DNA of 64,000 bases from Cerrena zonata (Eukaryota > Basidiomycota > Agaricomycetes > Polyporales > Cerrenaceae). Where the stretch lies: positions 1 through 64,000 of the forward strand of contig JASBNA010000076.1 of NCBI GenBank assembly GCA_038087015.1. The letters are read 5' to 3'. The position numbers were made by a program, and so were the translations under genes. The notes under the pieces were generated by a model, which made no database searches, was not told the origin of the DNA, and was given only the letters and a program-made list of their open reading frames with translations. Positions 19,617 through 29,271 of this stretch are shown piece after piece; the stretch's first letter is position 1; every line of letters begins with the position of its first letter.

Positions 19617-20138
19617 TTAACATAGTTTCTCGCGAGCACTGCTTAATCTACCAGTATCTCTATTAATGGCTTCCCATTTTGGTTCATCTTTAAATAATCT
19701 AACTGCTTTTACATCTCTTTTGGCACTTGTTAAAGTAAAGCGGTGATATATACCAGCAGGTAAAATAAGTAAATCATTAGCAACTAATTTAGTTCTAATC
19801 CATTTATCTCCTTGGTCTCTAACATCAAAGTAACCTTCACCACTAACAATATATCTAATTTCTTCATCTTCGTGGTAATGTTCCTTATAAAATTGGGCCA
19901 TTTTATTATTAAAAGCTTCAATATCGTCATTAAATGATCCCAAGTTAAGACTCACTTGATCTCTATTCTTATAATCTCTTTCCTTGGCTAATTCATTCAA
20001 TTTGTCTTCGCTATCAATATAACGGTAGATAACTCCAATCTTGGACAATTCTTCCAAAGAAACCGATTCTCCAGAATTATGAGCATCAGTAAAGTTTTCT
20101 GGAGTATCCTTATTATCATGTAAGTAAACCTCAACCAT
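19617..20138 (-). CDS. ADI1: Acireductone dioxygenase (Adi1), methionine salvage
   Basis: This 173-residue cupin carries the metal-binding motif HYHEDEEIRYIVSGEGYFDV (His-x-His-x4-Glu) and the downstream LILPAGIYHRFTLT with the fourth ligand. It oxidises acireductone to 2-keto-4-methylthiobutyrate and formate with Fe, the penultimate step in the methionine salvage cycle. Length is near the S. cerevisiae protein (179). The ATG at 20138 is chosen over an upstream in-frame GTG at 20144. It is divergent from PFS2 across about 417 bases. Confidence 0.96.
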   Translation of the reverse strand: MVEVYLHDNKDTPENFTDAHNSGESVSLEELSKIGVIYRYIDSEDKLNELAKERDYKNRDQVSLNLGSFNDDIEAFNNKMAQFYKEHYHEDEEIRYIVSGEGYFDVRDQGDKWIRTKLVANDLLILPAGIYHRFTLTSAKRDVKAVRLFKDEPKWEAINRDTGRLSSAREKLC

Positions 20139-20555
20139 CGTCACCTATTGTAATATAAGTCTTCTACTATAAGTATAAGTTGTAATGAAGAACGTGGATG
20201 ATCTCTTGAAAATCGTGAGTGAGAACACTCTTATTTGCTCACTAAACAGATTTTTTTGTTGCAATTACTGAAGCCACACTAATAATTCATGAACAAGGCC
20301 TACACCACCTGGATCACCAGACTATAACAGTATATATTTGGTGGATAAATAAATGGGCATTAGGTCAGTCTCTGTCTTCCAAAAGCCAAATGTCTTGGTA
20401 TACGGATGTGTGCTTCAATTACGACATTTGCTTGTATGCTTTTGGATACGCGACATTCAACGAGAGTACATCGCGACATTTTTATTTCGATGATATTTGA
20501 TTTTTTTTAGCTTATTGACTTTAGTAGCTGATATTGGGCAAATTCCAAAGAGAGA
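20139..20555. other. Divergent promoter region of ADI1 and PFS2
   Basis: This 417-base intergenic stretch has no repeat or RNA gene that I can see. A GCCACAC sequence near 20273 weakly resembles half of a Met31/32 element, which I do not count as support. Confidence 0.5.
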
Positions 20556-22112
20556 ATGTATAACAACGGAGGATCTAATAGACAGGGCCAGAATGGACAG
20601 GGGGGCCGATACAATGGGGGTACATCTAGTTTCAATAATAGTTTAGAGCATCAATTAGCGTCACAAGATAAAAAGGCAGCATATAGAAGAACCGTTGATC
20701 ATGGTAATAATATGGGAAGATGGTATGTGAATAGGGCTTTGGGTAAGCCAGCTCAGCAGATTGGGGAAATAAGACCTGAGTCATCATATTTAATTGATTT
20801 ATTACCGTCACCAGCATATGCAAACACTAGTAATCAAAATAAGAATAATATGGCCATTATGGATATACAGGCCAAATTTGTTCATTTATCATCCAATAAA
20901 GCCAAACATTCAATCAACACTGTTAAATGGACCCCTGAAGGTAGAAGATTGTTGGTAGCATCCCATAGTGGAGAATTCACTATTTGGAATGGTATGACTT
21001 TTAATTTCGAAACTATTATGCAAGCACACGATCTGGCAGTTTTATCATTGAAATATAGTCACAATGATGATTGGTTATTAAGTGGAGATCAAACGGGGTT
21101 GATAAAATATTGGCAACCAAATTTCAATAATGTTAATATAATTCAAGGACACACTGATGGAATAAGAGATATTGCATTTTCACCAAATGATTCTAAATTT
21201 TTAACTTGTTCGGATGATTCATCCTTGAAAATATGGAATTTTAATAATGGACAAGAAGAAAGAAGTTTAGTTGGGCATCATTGGGATGTTAAACTGGCTG
21301 ATTGGCATGAAAATTTAGGATTAATTGTGTCGGGTTCAAAAGATAATTTAATTAAATTATGGGATCCAAGAGTATCTGAATGTATTTCTACAATACATGG
21401 ATTCAAGCATACAATTACAAAGACCAGGTTTCAACCAACTGGTACTAAAAGATTATTAGCATCAGTGTCAAGAGATCGATCATGTAGAATATTTGATTTA
21501 AGAACAATGAAAGATTTATGTGTTATCAGAGATCATGAAACTGATTTATCATGTGTTGCATGGCATCCGCATCATAGCTCATTATTAACCACCGCAGCTT
21601 TTGATGGATCAATGCATCATTATTTATTAGATAATCATATTAGTGATGGAATTAATTTAAAATCAAATCAATCAACCAATAATTCATCAACAACTCTCAA
21701 TGGGAATTTTGAACAAGTTCATAAAATACCGTATGCCCATGAAAAGGCTATTCATGCATTAGAATACCATCCATTAGGTCATCTTTTATGTTCGGCCGGT
21801 GCTGATAGATCAGCAAGATTTTGGTCTCGTGCAAGACCACAAGATCCAATGGCATTAAATGATCCATTATATACTAATGAAAAAGTTGGAGCTTGGTATT
21901 TTGGAGTTAATAATAATATTAATGCAATTTTCAATCATCCGGGTGGTGGTAGTATAAATACCGGTCAAGAAACTACATCAGCACCAACATCAACTAATAA
22001 TAAACCAATGAATTTACCAGGATTAAACAATATTAATGAAGATGTTGAAATGAAACCAACCAATGAAGCACCAAAGTATTCAGGAATCCCTGGTTTAGGT
22101 GGGTTTATGTAA
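20556..22112 (+). CDS. PFS2: Pfs2, WD-repeat subunit of cleavage and polyadenylation factor
   Basis: This 518-residue protein has an N-terminal [20 protein letters not shown] signature shared with human WDR33, then about seven WD40 repeats over residues 110-430. These include [20 protein letters not shown] and [14 protein letters not shown]. The tail is Asn/Gly/Pro-rich with a final IPGLGGFM. It scaffolds the CPF poly(A) module in the nucleus and contacts the AAUAAA-recognition machinery. Two CTG codons (21033-21035, 21294-21296) align with Ser in S. cerevisiae Pfs2, the second in the run HHWDVKxxDWH. This is among the clearest evidence for CUG-Ser decoding here. Confidence 0.96.
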   Translation: MYNNGGSNRQGQNGQGGRYNGGTSSFNNSLEHQLASQDKKAAYRRTVDHGNNMGRWYVNRALGKPAQQIGEIRPESSYLIDLLPSPAYANTSNQNKNNMAIMDIQAKFVHLSSNKAKHSINTVKWTPEGRRLLVASHSGEFTIWNGMTFNFETIMQAHDLAVLSLKYSHNDDWLLSGDQTGLIKYWQPNFNNVNIIQGHTDGIRDIAFSPNDSKFLTCSDDSSLKIWNFNNGQEERSLVGHHWDVKLADWHENLGLIVSGSKDNLIKLWDPRVSECISTIHGFKHTITKTRFQPTGTKRLLASVSRDRSCRIFDLRTMKDLCVIRDHETDLSCVAWHPHHSSLLTTAAFDGSMHHYLLDNHISDGINLKSNQSTNNSSTTLNGNFEQVHKIPYAHEKAIHALEYHPLGHLLCSAGADRSARFWSRARPQDPMALNDPLYTNEKVGAWYFGVNNNINAIFNHPGGGSINTGQETTSAPTSTNNKPMNLPGLNNINEDVEMKPTNEAPKYSGIPGLGGFM

Positions 22113-22328
22113 TGTATAGAGTTATTGTACGATAGTTAATGAAATCATAGTACTTTTAGTGTAATGACGTCAGATGATGACAAAACAACTGATCGCAAAA
22201 AGTTCAAAGCTACAAAAATTACATCAGATAAAGTTTTTAATCTAGTAAAATTTTAATCTATAAAAATGAATAACCAAAACCGATAACCTATAACCAAAGA
22301 AAAGTAGAAAGAATACAAAGAAGTAAAA

Positions 22329-23372
22329 TTATTTTTCGTAAAAAGCGTTGACCGCTTCAAAATAACGGTCACCATGAAGTAAAGAATAATTTGAAACAAA
22401 AGAACCAATTAATGTAGTTATATCATTTGAAAAATGATTGATTTCCAAACCTTTTGTATTTGGATAAACAATTTGATGCGATTTACCACCATTAACCAAT
22501 TTAAAGTAACAACAAATCAGAGAATATTTAGATAATTCACTTGAAGAAATTGGTTCATAAACCTTAAAATAATGTTTAGTACGTTGTTTAAAATCATTTA
22601 TAGAAGAAGAATAATCTTTACCCACGTAATCAGGATTGAAAGCTTTACCGCTAATATTAAAATTAATTAAACGATCATCATTACATTGAATATCGAAAAC
22701 GATGATATTAGCCGAAATACCTGATTCTTTAATAAGATTAATCATTCTTGATCTTCTTTCAATAGTAGTATTGGTTGCATCTAAAAATCCAACATTGATT
22801 TTATTCTCTTGTAAGTCATTTAACAAATTATTCATTGTTATAGTAGCAAAATTTTCACGTTCATTTTTAGCTTCTTCATTATTTGGATTGAAAAAATCAG
22901 AATTAGTAAAGTTATTATGCTTTTGATTACGACGGATATTACCAGCGTTATAAATTTTTGAGTTGTAATTATTTGATTGTAAGTAATTGGCCAACTGTTT
23001 TGATATAGTTGATTTACCACATGCCGGTAACCCAACTAATAAAACAATCGTTTTATTATTCAACTTATGATTTATTAATTCATTAACCCGGTATAAATCA
23101 TCTGGTTGAAAATGCTGATTAAGAGAAACCGCCGATATTATTGGCGTAGTTAATGTAGTGGTATTACTAGTGTTAGTATTAACCGTGATATTGGGTCTAT
23201 CAAAAAGTGAAGATATCGATGTAGACGAATTAACCGTCTTCATCTTAGTATTAGTAGTATTAGTAGTCATAGTATTAGTAGTCATAGTAGTAGTCATAGT
23301 ATTAGTAGTATCAGTAGTCATGGTATTGGGAGTTATTATTTCGTCATCATAAAAATCAAAGTAAGCAGTCAT
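22329..23372 (-). CDS. Kinase-only 6-phosphofructo-2-kinase-like protein
   Basis: This 347-residue protein holds a PFK-2 kinase domain: P-loop VLLVGLPACGKSTIS at about 114-122, then YNAGNIRRNQ, SDFFNPNNEEAKNERE and the typical VGFLDATNTTIERRSRM. The C-terminal fructose-2,6-bisphosphatase domain found in bifunctional enzymes is absent, and the frame ends after the kinase. Residues 16-44 are a Thr/Met/Asn repeat encoded by a degenerate ACTAATACTATG microsatellite. S. cerevisiae YLR345W is a possible relative. It may make fructose-2,6-bisphosphate or be a regulator. Activity is not provable from sequence: the loop here is GLPACGK, whereas active enzymes usually read GLPARGK. Confidence 0.85.
   Translation of the reverse strand: MTAYFDFYDDEIITPNTMTTDTTNTMTTTMTTNTMTTNTTNTKMKTVNSSTSISSLFDRPNITVNTNTSNTTTLTTPIISAVSLNQHFQPDDLYRVNELINHKLNNKTIVLLVGLPACGKSTISKQLANYLQSNNYNSKIYNAGNIRRNQKHNNFTNSDFFNPNNEEAKNERENFATITMNNLLNDLQENKINVGFLDATNTTIERRSRMINLIKESGISANIIVFDIQCNDDRLINFNISGKAFNPDYVGKDYSSSINDFKQRTKHYFKVYEPISSSELSKYSLICCYFKLVNGGKSHQIVYPNTKGLEINHFSNDITTLIGSFVSNYSLLHGDRYFEAVNAFYEK
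23246..23331. repeat. Coding microsatellite (TAGTATTAG/TAGTCATAG units)
   Basis: A degenerate 9-12 base tandem repeat on the plus strand encodes the Thr/Asn/Met repeat at the N-terminus of the PFK-2-like protein. Trinucleotide phase is kept, so length changes would not break the frame. Confidence 0.8.
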
Positions 23373-24429
23373 AATCAGTTATCTAGAAACATAGTATATA
23401 GGGCTAAGCTATCCTACAATCACAGCTACATGATCTGGACATATATATATATTTAGATAGATGAAGTTTATGTGCCCATTAAGGCAAATTGCAAAAGTGA
23501 CTCAAAAAAAGGAAAAATCAGAAAAAAAAAAATTCTGTGCAAAAAAAAAAAAAAAAAAAAAACACACGGATAAATTTACAAAGGGAAAAAGGAACTTTAA
23601 AAAAACAAAAGGAACTCAAAAAACAACAGAAAAAAAACCCAAAGAGCAGCTCAAGAGGGGAAGAAGTGGAGCTACGGAGCACTAAGGCCATCAGTTTCAC
23701 TACTTTTCAGGATGGACAATTCAGGCGTTCTCGTCTTACAATAACCTCATGATATACAATAACAAGATGCTACAGAATCACGAAAGAGTAAATTGGCTAA
23801 CCTTTCTGGAACCGTCTCTTGGACATATCGTGATGGCAAGCGTGGTGTGCTGCTACCGAAAGATAAAGTGATGTTGTAAGAAAAAAGAAATCCAATCGGA
23901 CAACCGCAAATTGGGCATTGTTCCGGCGGACTACTGGCTCCGAGGTGTTTGGGTTTAGTGGTGAGGCTCACATGCACACCAGTACATCTCGGGTGATCGG
24001 CTCTTTGCTCTTTTTTTTGTGTGTGTGTTGAGTAATGACCCGTACATCTGCTTCCGTTGGACCAGTGATTCGTCTTGCTTCCGTTAGTCCAACACTGATT
24101 TCATATGAGTCAGAGATGTAAGGGTACAAGTAATTGAAACCATGGTTAATTCATGACTAAGCAGTTGTTGACTTTAGCCGTATCATTTCACAAGCGAAGG
24201 TATTTCAGGGTATCCTGTGACCATGAGTGTGGTTGTTGAAGAAACCAGTTTTCGCAGCTTTTCTTACTCGATTTTACAAAATTTGCAACCTGTTATTGTA
24301 TACTAGTAATCAATGACACTTGTTAGTTTCACATGGTGCTTTGTATTGGGTAGCGGTATTACACTTGTAGCTACAGGTCTAAATAAGCAAAACATATATT
24401 GAACTAGTTTTTGGCAAACATATATTGAT
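23373..24429. other. Intergenic region with poly-A and a GC-richer block
   Basis: This 1.06 kb region lies upstream of the PFK-2-like gene. It starts with an A-rich tract (an A run near 23540-23561) and then has a GC-richer segment at about 23800-24060 containing CGG-N10-CCG at 23927-23942, a zinc-cluster-type element. A 76-codon frame here on the minus strand (CPICGCPIG) has no supporting features. No RNA gene is visible. Confidence 0.5.
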
Positions 24430-25398
24430 TTAGTCCAAGTAATTAGCAACCAGGATTGCATCATCGTGATTGGCAGTCAAATCAACTGCAATACTCATAT
24501 AGCCAATTAATCCATCACTAATATTAGTGCCCAAGTACTCAATCTCAATGATGGCATCATAACCACTGGAGTTTTGCTGAGGGAAAAACATATCCTCTTC
24601 ATTGGTGGTTCTAGGGTTAGTGTCTTTTGTATATGGATACAATTCACTGATTTCATCAACTAAACTATCTTCAAAATAAATTTGTCCAATATGATCAGTG
24701 CCTCCGATATTCAATGTATTATTATTAGTCTGCACAGTTGCATTAACATGAGAAAATATATGAATATGGGTGGATCTTCCTTCATACCACCCAGGGAAAA
24801 TGGTCTTGAATTGAACAATACCCTCTTCATCAGTTGGATACACTCCTCTTAAGTAATTTAACCCAATAGTGTCTTCAGCTTCCACTCCGGAATAAACCCC
24901 AGTTGCATTACAATGCCAAACATCAAGATAATTGTTGGCGATTGGCTCACAGGTCTTACTATTAATGATTTGAACATCCAATAATAATTCAACCCCTTCT
25001 TGTCCATCAACAATATCATCCCTGATATATTCTCCACCAACATAATATGGTCCAATAATATTTTCTGGAGTTAAAATACAGAAATTTTCAGCATCGATAA
25101 TAGTGGTCCCGTTATCCCTTTTACTTTTCAAATTTAACAATGTTTCCTGATTAGCATAATCAATCGATCTTTCCTTCAATTTCTCTTCATAATGTCTTTT
25201 CTTGAACTGTTCACTTTTAGCTGAGCGACGAGCTAAAGCACCAGACTCTTTCAACTTTGCATGACACCCTTCTAATGATCTTTTAGTATGTTTATAAAAA
25301 ACTTGAGGATCAACTACCGGAACTGATTTCCCGGGTCTATGGGCACTAATTGGTCCAATTATAGCGGCTAAACTAAGAATTCTAATAATACTAACCAT
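24430..25398 (-). CDS. Secreted intradiol ring-cleavage dioxygenase-like protein
   Basis: The ATG at 25398 gives a signal peptide (IIRILSLAAIIGPISA) followed by a Lys/Arg-rich propeptide-like stretch with KR and RR sites. The C-terminal half is the intradiol dioxygenase fold: ENIIGPYYVGGEYIRDD with a Tyr iron ligand, LDVWHCNATGVYSG, then RGVYPTDEEGIVQFKTIFPG and WYEGRSTHIHIFSH with the Tyr and two His ligands. Members cleave catechols with non-haem Fe(III). Secreted fungal forms have been linked to lignin or host phenolics, and the substrate here is unknown. Several N-x-S/T sites fit secretion. An alternative ATG at 25437 adds 13 hydrophobic residues. Confidence 0.9.
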   Translation of the reverse strand: MVSIIRILSLAAIIGPISAHRPGKSVPVVDPQVFYKHTKRSLEGCHAKLKESGALARRSAKSEQFKKRHYEEKLKERSIDYANQETLLNLKSKRDNGTTIIDAENFCILTPENIIGPYYVGGEYIRDDIVDGQEGVELLLDVQIINSKTCEPIANNYLDVWHCNATGVYSGVEAEDTIGLNYLRGVYPTDEEGIVQFKTIFPGWYEGRSTHIHIFSHVNATVQTNNNTLNIGGTDHIGQIYFEDSLVDEISELYPYTKDTNPRTTNEEDMFFPQQNSSGYDAIIEIEYLGTNISDGLIGYMSIAVDLTANHDDAILVANYLD

Positions 25399-26400
25399 TT
25401 TCTTGATAATTAAAAATAAATTGTTTTTCAATATCATCAAAATTTAATACCTTTTTATACACTTTTTTCTTTCTTCAATTTCTCCTCTTATTCATATGGC
25501 TCAGAAGTTGAAAACTCTACTCCTCCTTATTAACCAACTTTTCGTTATACGGTTCGAAAGCTGCAAATCAGCATAGCCAATGGAATGCTTTGAATTTCAA
25601 ACGTACCCAATTTACTAGCTAGTCTGACTGTTCTATTTCAGGAAATATTTTTGCGTTCGAGCAACATGCATATTCAATTGCAGCCATTTCAAAAATTTCA
25701 ATATTTCCCAGTTATCCCTTCCCCAAGTTCCTAGGTTATCGCATATTCTTGATTTCTCCACACTCATCCTCCTTGCCATGTCTTACTCTATTTTAAGAAC
25801 AATTCAAAGACTTCATTGTAAGACCTCGTACTCTTGACAAGTCAAACTTCATAAGCCTTATATTTTCTTGGTCCCCTTCCACTCTGTGAAATTTCAATCA
25901 TGTCTCTCCCAAATCAAGTCCAGAACAATCCCGCCTGTGCGTCAAACGGCACAGTGTTCTGGTACTCATACAACATATCATCTCCTTTGTATTTGCAAGT
26001 TTGCACTTTTATCTCGGTTCTCGGGTTATTACCCTAATTAGGTGTTCCCGCTGTCAAATTTCTATTTTTCCGCCGTTGTGGTCCTGTCAAGGAGTCAATT
26101 ACGAAGATCAATAACATAATCTTAGTAATAACTGCCAAGAAGTAATACCACAAGTACCACTACAAGTAATGGCACAATTGATACTACCATCTACAAGGAG
26201 TGAGCTTGAGCCTTGAAAATGTACTTGCTAATTTTAAATATAATGTAATCGTTTATATCTACCTTGTTTTAAGTAAGTTTGCTCTTGCAAGTAAAACATA
26301 GTAAGGCTTTAGTAATGATTTGATATAATACTGTTGTTATTTTACATATTCGATGAACACCTTAGGAATATTTTATTGTCTATTTACAGTCTATAATGCA
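25399..26400. other. Intergenic, no feature seen
   Basis: This 1 kb region lies between the dioxygenase start and the 3' end of PET127, both on the minus strand. It is probably the dioxygenase promoter. It has scattered short direct repeats such as CCACAAGTACCACTACAAGTA near 26148-26168 but no RNA gene or open frame of note. Confidence 0.5.
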
Positions 26401-28722
26401 TTAATTTTTCGGTTCGTACAATACTGGATTATTGTCCTTGTTCTCCCATGCTTTCATTCTAATTTTCCCAACTGCAGAATAAACCCTCATGGGGTTCTTT
26501 TGGTCTGATTCATCAATTTCAATAACTCTTTCATCATGTGCATCTGGTTTCTCAACATTCTTTGGTTCTTCTTTCGCATCATCCGGCTGTTTATTACCGC
26601 TTGGTCTACCTACTAATAATTGGGTAGCTCTCTGTAAGAACTTCAAATACGGGCCGGGATCGTCTGAAGCCTTGCTAATGGTGTACTTGTTAACCCACTT
26701 CTGTTCCTTACTATACGGATATGGATGAGGTGTGGGGACGGGCCTATCATGGCCATCAAAATATACTTCATTTTTCACAACATAATTGAGAACACCAACT
26801 TTTGACTCTTTAACAGTTGATTTATTGAATTTGTCTAATTCTTCTTTATGTTGACGTAAGTTCTCACTTCTTTCTTCATGAGGAATATCTTTAATGAAAC
26901 TTGTTTCGAATTTTTGCAGGAATCCCTGTAATTGATTAGCTTTTTCTTCCGTTAATGGAACGGCCATTACCAATAATTGAGATGTATGAATATCATCGGC
27001 CCCGAATTTTGGAATCGTGACTGATTTAGACTTCAAAACCAACCTGAATGTTGTATCTTTCAACCCTTGTGCTTCTAGATCTTTTATTATACGATCTAGT
27101 ATTGTTTCCCAAATTTCTAGTGATAATTTAAATTGAGTTTCTGCAACATATGATGGTAATGAGTCGCGAACATCATCAATTGTTTTAATTTTCTTAGGGT
27201 GTACTTCATGAGTTGTTGAATATAATATTCTATCAATGTCAGATAATGGTAAATATTGGAATCCAAAAAATGAATTAATATTATGATATGCTACAAAAAT
27301 ACCATCCATTTGACCTATCCTTGCTTGAAATGCATACTTTAATAGAGCCCCAGTTTTGATCAAATCATCAAATTCCCTTTGAAATGATTCATATCTACCA
27401 TCTAATTTCCAAATTTGATAAGTATTATTTGCTAGTTCAGGATGGCCTTGGTCATACCTAATAGCACATACTGCTCTTGATTTTAAATCAAACGTCCCAT
27501 TACCTGGAAGTCTATCATCGTAGCAATCTAATTGTGATCTCATTAGAAAATTTCCATAACTTGCGTAATTATATGTATTTTCATTTTGTTGCATCTTGGT
27601 TTCAATTATTTTCTTCTCCCTCTCTCCACTTCCAGAGTCGCCTCCTCCATATTTATAATTGACATTGAATTTTTCAAACTCTTCTTCTTCATTCGTAAGT
27701 AATGCTTCAAGACAATGTCCCATAGCGCTAAGTAAAATTTCCTGATCTGCCGACTTATCTGATTCAATAGCATATACCGATTCACCAGTGACATTGTTTT
27801 TACCTTTCGGCCTTATTAAAACACTGCTAGGAACTTCTTGAACGTTACGAGAAAATTCTGGAAAACTAAATCTTGACTTCAGGTCTGGCTTATAATTATT
27901 TAGCATTAGATAGAATTGAGTCAAACTTGAAGTCATTGATGAAGTAGATGAATAAAACTTTTTCAGTTGTTCAATAGCTTTATTAAATAGCACTTTGTCT
28001 TTTGAAACTGTCACAAATTTTTCAACCAAATCGAAATTAAAGTCCTCTAGTTTAATGATTTTTTTCAAATACGGGGTGAAATTATATATTCTTGTACGAG
28101 GGTCTTGTAAGAAGTGAACTCCTGGTGAAAATAAAGCTCTATCTAGTTTATGAGCCAATCTTGGGATTTTTTCAGCCTCAAGTTTTCCTATGGAGTTGAA
28201 ATCTTTCTCATTTAAGTCTATAGAATGGATTTCTGGAGGAACGGTACTATCTAATTGCATTGTATAACCTATTAACCCAGTTCCTTTCTCCACCTTTGTA
28301 TCCTTATTCTCTTGATTCTTTGTCAAGACCTTCTTGTTCCTCTTTAGTTCCAGAGCACGGTTTAAAACCCTTGATGCTTCGGTCTCATTCAAATTGGTTA
28401 GTATCTTAGACTTTCTTCGTAGTTGTGGTTTGTTAGACCTTTCACTAGATTTATGCGGACTAAAATTCTTCGTTGTCTTTCCGTTAAGTTTCAGTCTTAC
28501 TTTGAAGCTTCTCATTACGTGACTAGCCATTTTATCCTCCATTTCCTCTTCTTCGATCAGTTTTTGAACTTCATCATTCAGACTTGGTTTAACACTAAAC
28601 TGACTTGATTCATTATTGTTTTGATAACTTGAGCTTAGTTTTCTTGTCAAAAGACCAGTTATTGAGCTTTTGGGAAGCTCTCTAATGGAACCGAGCTTCC
28701 TCAAATGTAGCAATCTGATCAT
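26401..28722 (-). CDS. PET127: Pet127-like mitochondrial RNA-processing protein
   Basis: This 773-residue protein has a basic, Leu/Ser/Arg-rich mitochondrial presequence (MIRLLHLRKLGSIRELPKSS) and the Pet127 domain: RLAHKLDRALFSPGVHFLQD, PRTRIYNFTPYLKKI, SYGNFLMRSQLDCYDDRLPG and YDQGHPELANNTYQIWKLDG. S. cerevisiae Pet127 is a membrane-associated mitochondrial protein needed for 5' processing and turnover of mitochondrial RNAs. A charged C-terminal tail is probably disordered. The ATG at 28722 is preferred to an upstream TTG because it starts the presequence. The conserved acidic residues recall a PD-(D/E)XK nuclease fold proposed for this family, which I could not confirm by eye. Confidence 0.92.
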   Translation of the reverse strand: MIRLLHLRKLGSIRELPKSSITGLLTRKLSSSYQNNNESSQFSVKPSLNDEVQKLIEEEEMEDKMASHVMRSFKVRLKLNGKTTKNFSPHKSSERSNKPQLRRKSKILTNLNETEASRVLNRALELKRNKKVLTKNQENKDTKVEKGTGLIGYTMQLDSTVPPEIHSIDLNEKDFNSIGKLEAEKIPRLAHKLDRALFSPGVHFLQDPRTRIYNFTPYLKKIIKLEDFNFDLVEKFVTVSKDKVLFNKAIEQLKKFYSSTSSMTSSLTQFYLMLNNYKPDLKSRFSFPEFSRNVQEVPSSVLIRPKGKNNVTGESVYAIESDKSADQEILLSAMGHCLEALLTNEEEEFEKFNVNYKYGGGDSGSGEREKKIIETKMQQNENTYNYASYGNFLMRSQLDCYDDRLPGNGTFDLKSRAVCAIRYDQGHPELANNTYQIWKLDGRYESFQREFDDLIKTGALLKYAFQARIGQMDGIFVAYHNINSFFGFQYLPLSDIDRILYSTTHEVHPKKIKTIDDVRDSLPSYVAETQFKLSLEIWETILDRIIKDLEAQGLKDTTFRLVLKSKSVTIPKFGADDIHTSQLLVMAVPLTEEKANQLQGFLQKFETSFIKDIPHEERSENLRQHKEELDKFNKSTVKESKVGVLNYVVKNEVYFDGHDRPVPTPHPYPYSKEQKWVNKYTISKASDDPGPYLKFLQRATQLLVGRPSGNKQPDDAKEEPKNVEKPDAHDERVIEIDESDQKNPMRVYSAVGKIRMKAWENKDNNPVLYEPKN

Positions 28723-29271
28723 GTTCACCGACTGCAATGCTCTGTGGTAAGATTATCTAATTTTCACTTATTTGGTATAGTGCAATTTTCGAAGTACTTT
28801 GAGATGGGGAGCAAATAGAACTCTACACGACCATAATTCGAAAAAAAATTCATGGTAAGGGTATATACAACACTGAGTGAATGAAATGTCAAAGTTTTAT
28901 TATATTATACAACATAGAGATATACAAACTTTCATCTTAGGGGGGTTCTAATGTAGTTTTTTTTGTTTTAATTTTTTTTTGATTTGCTCGAAGGTTTTTT
29001 GATGAAGGAATAAAAGACATGAGAAGCGTAAGAGTATAAGCAACACTTAATGCTGCAAAAAGATTAAAAAATGCCAGACACCATTTGACATTGAAGAAAT
29101 AAAGGAAGAAACAAGATTCAATAAATTCCGAAATTAGAATTGAAGATTTAGAACAAATCATTACCATTGTAAAAACCAACAAGAAGAAGGAAACAAGAAT
29201 AATAAAAACAAGCAAGGACATGTAGTCATAAAAGGATTAATACAGGATTAAAATACATTCAAAAGACGCCA
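28723..29271. other. PET127 promoter and HAP43 3' flank
   Basis: This 549-base AT-rich gap holds the possible small membrane-protein frame at 28937-29221 described separately. No RNA gene is visible. Confidence 0.5.
28937..29221 (-). CDS. Doubtful small membrane protein, 94 aa
   Basis: An ATG-started frame encodes two strong hydrophobic segments (residues 2-24 and 38-70) and a Lys-rich tail (NQKKIKTKKTTLEPP), a layout seen in small membrane proteins. It starts 50 bases past the HAP43 stop, on the same strand. AT-rich flanks often give such Phe/Leu-rich frames by chance, so support is weak. Confidence 0.2.
   Translation of the reverse strand: MSLLVFIILVSFFLLVFTMVMICSKSSILISEFIESCFFLYFFNVKWCLAFFNLFAALSVAYTLTLLMSFIPSSKNLRANQKKIKTKKTTLEPP

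Noticed and set aside
23747..23977. Minus-strand frame with CPICGCPIG
   Set aside because: A single cysteine cluster in a GC-richer intergenic block; no second zinc pair, no domain, atypical codons.
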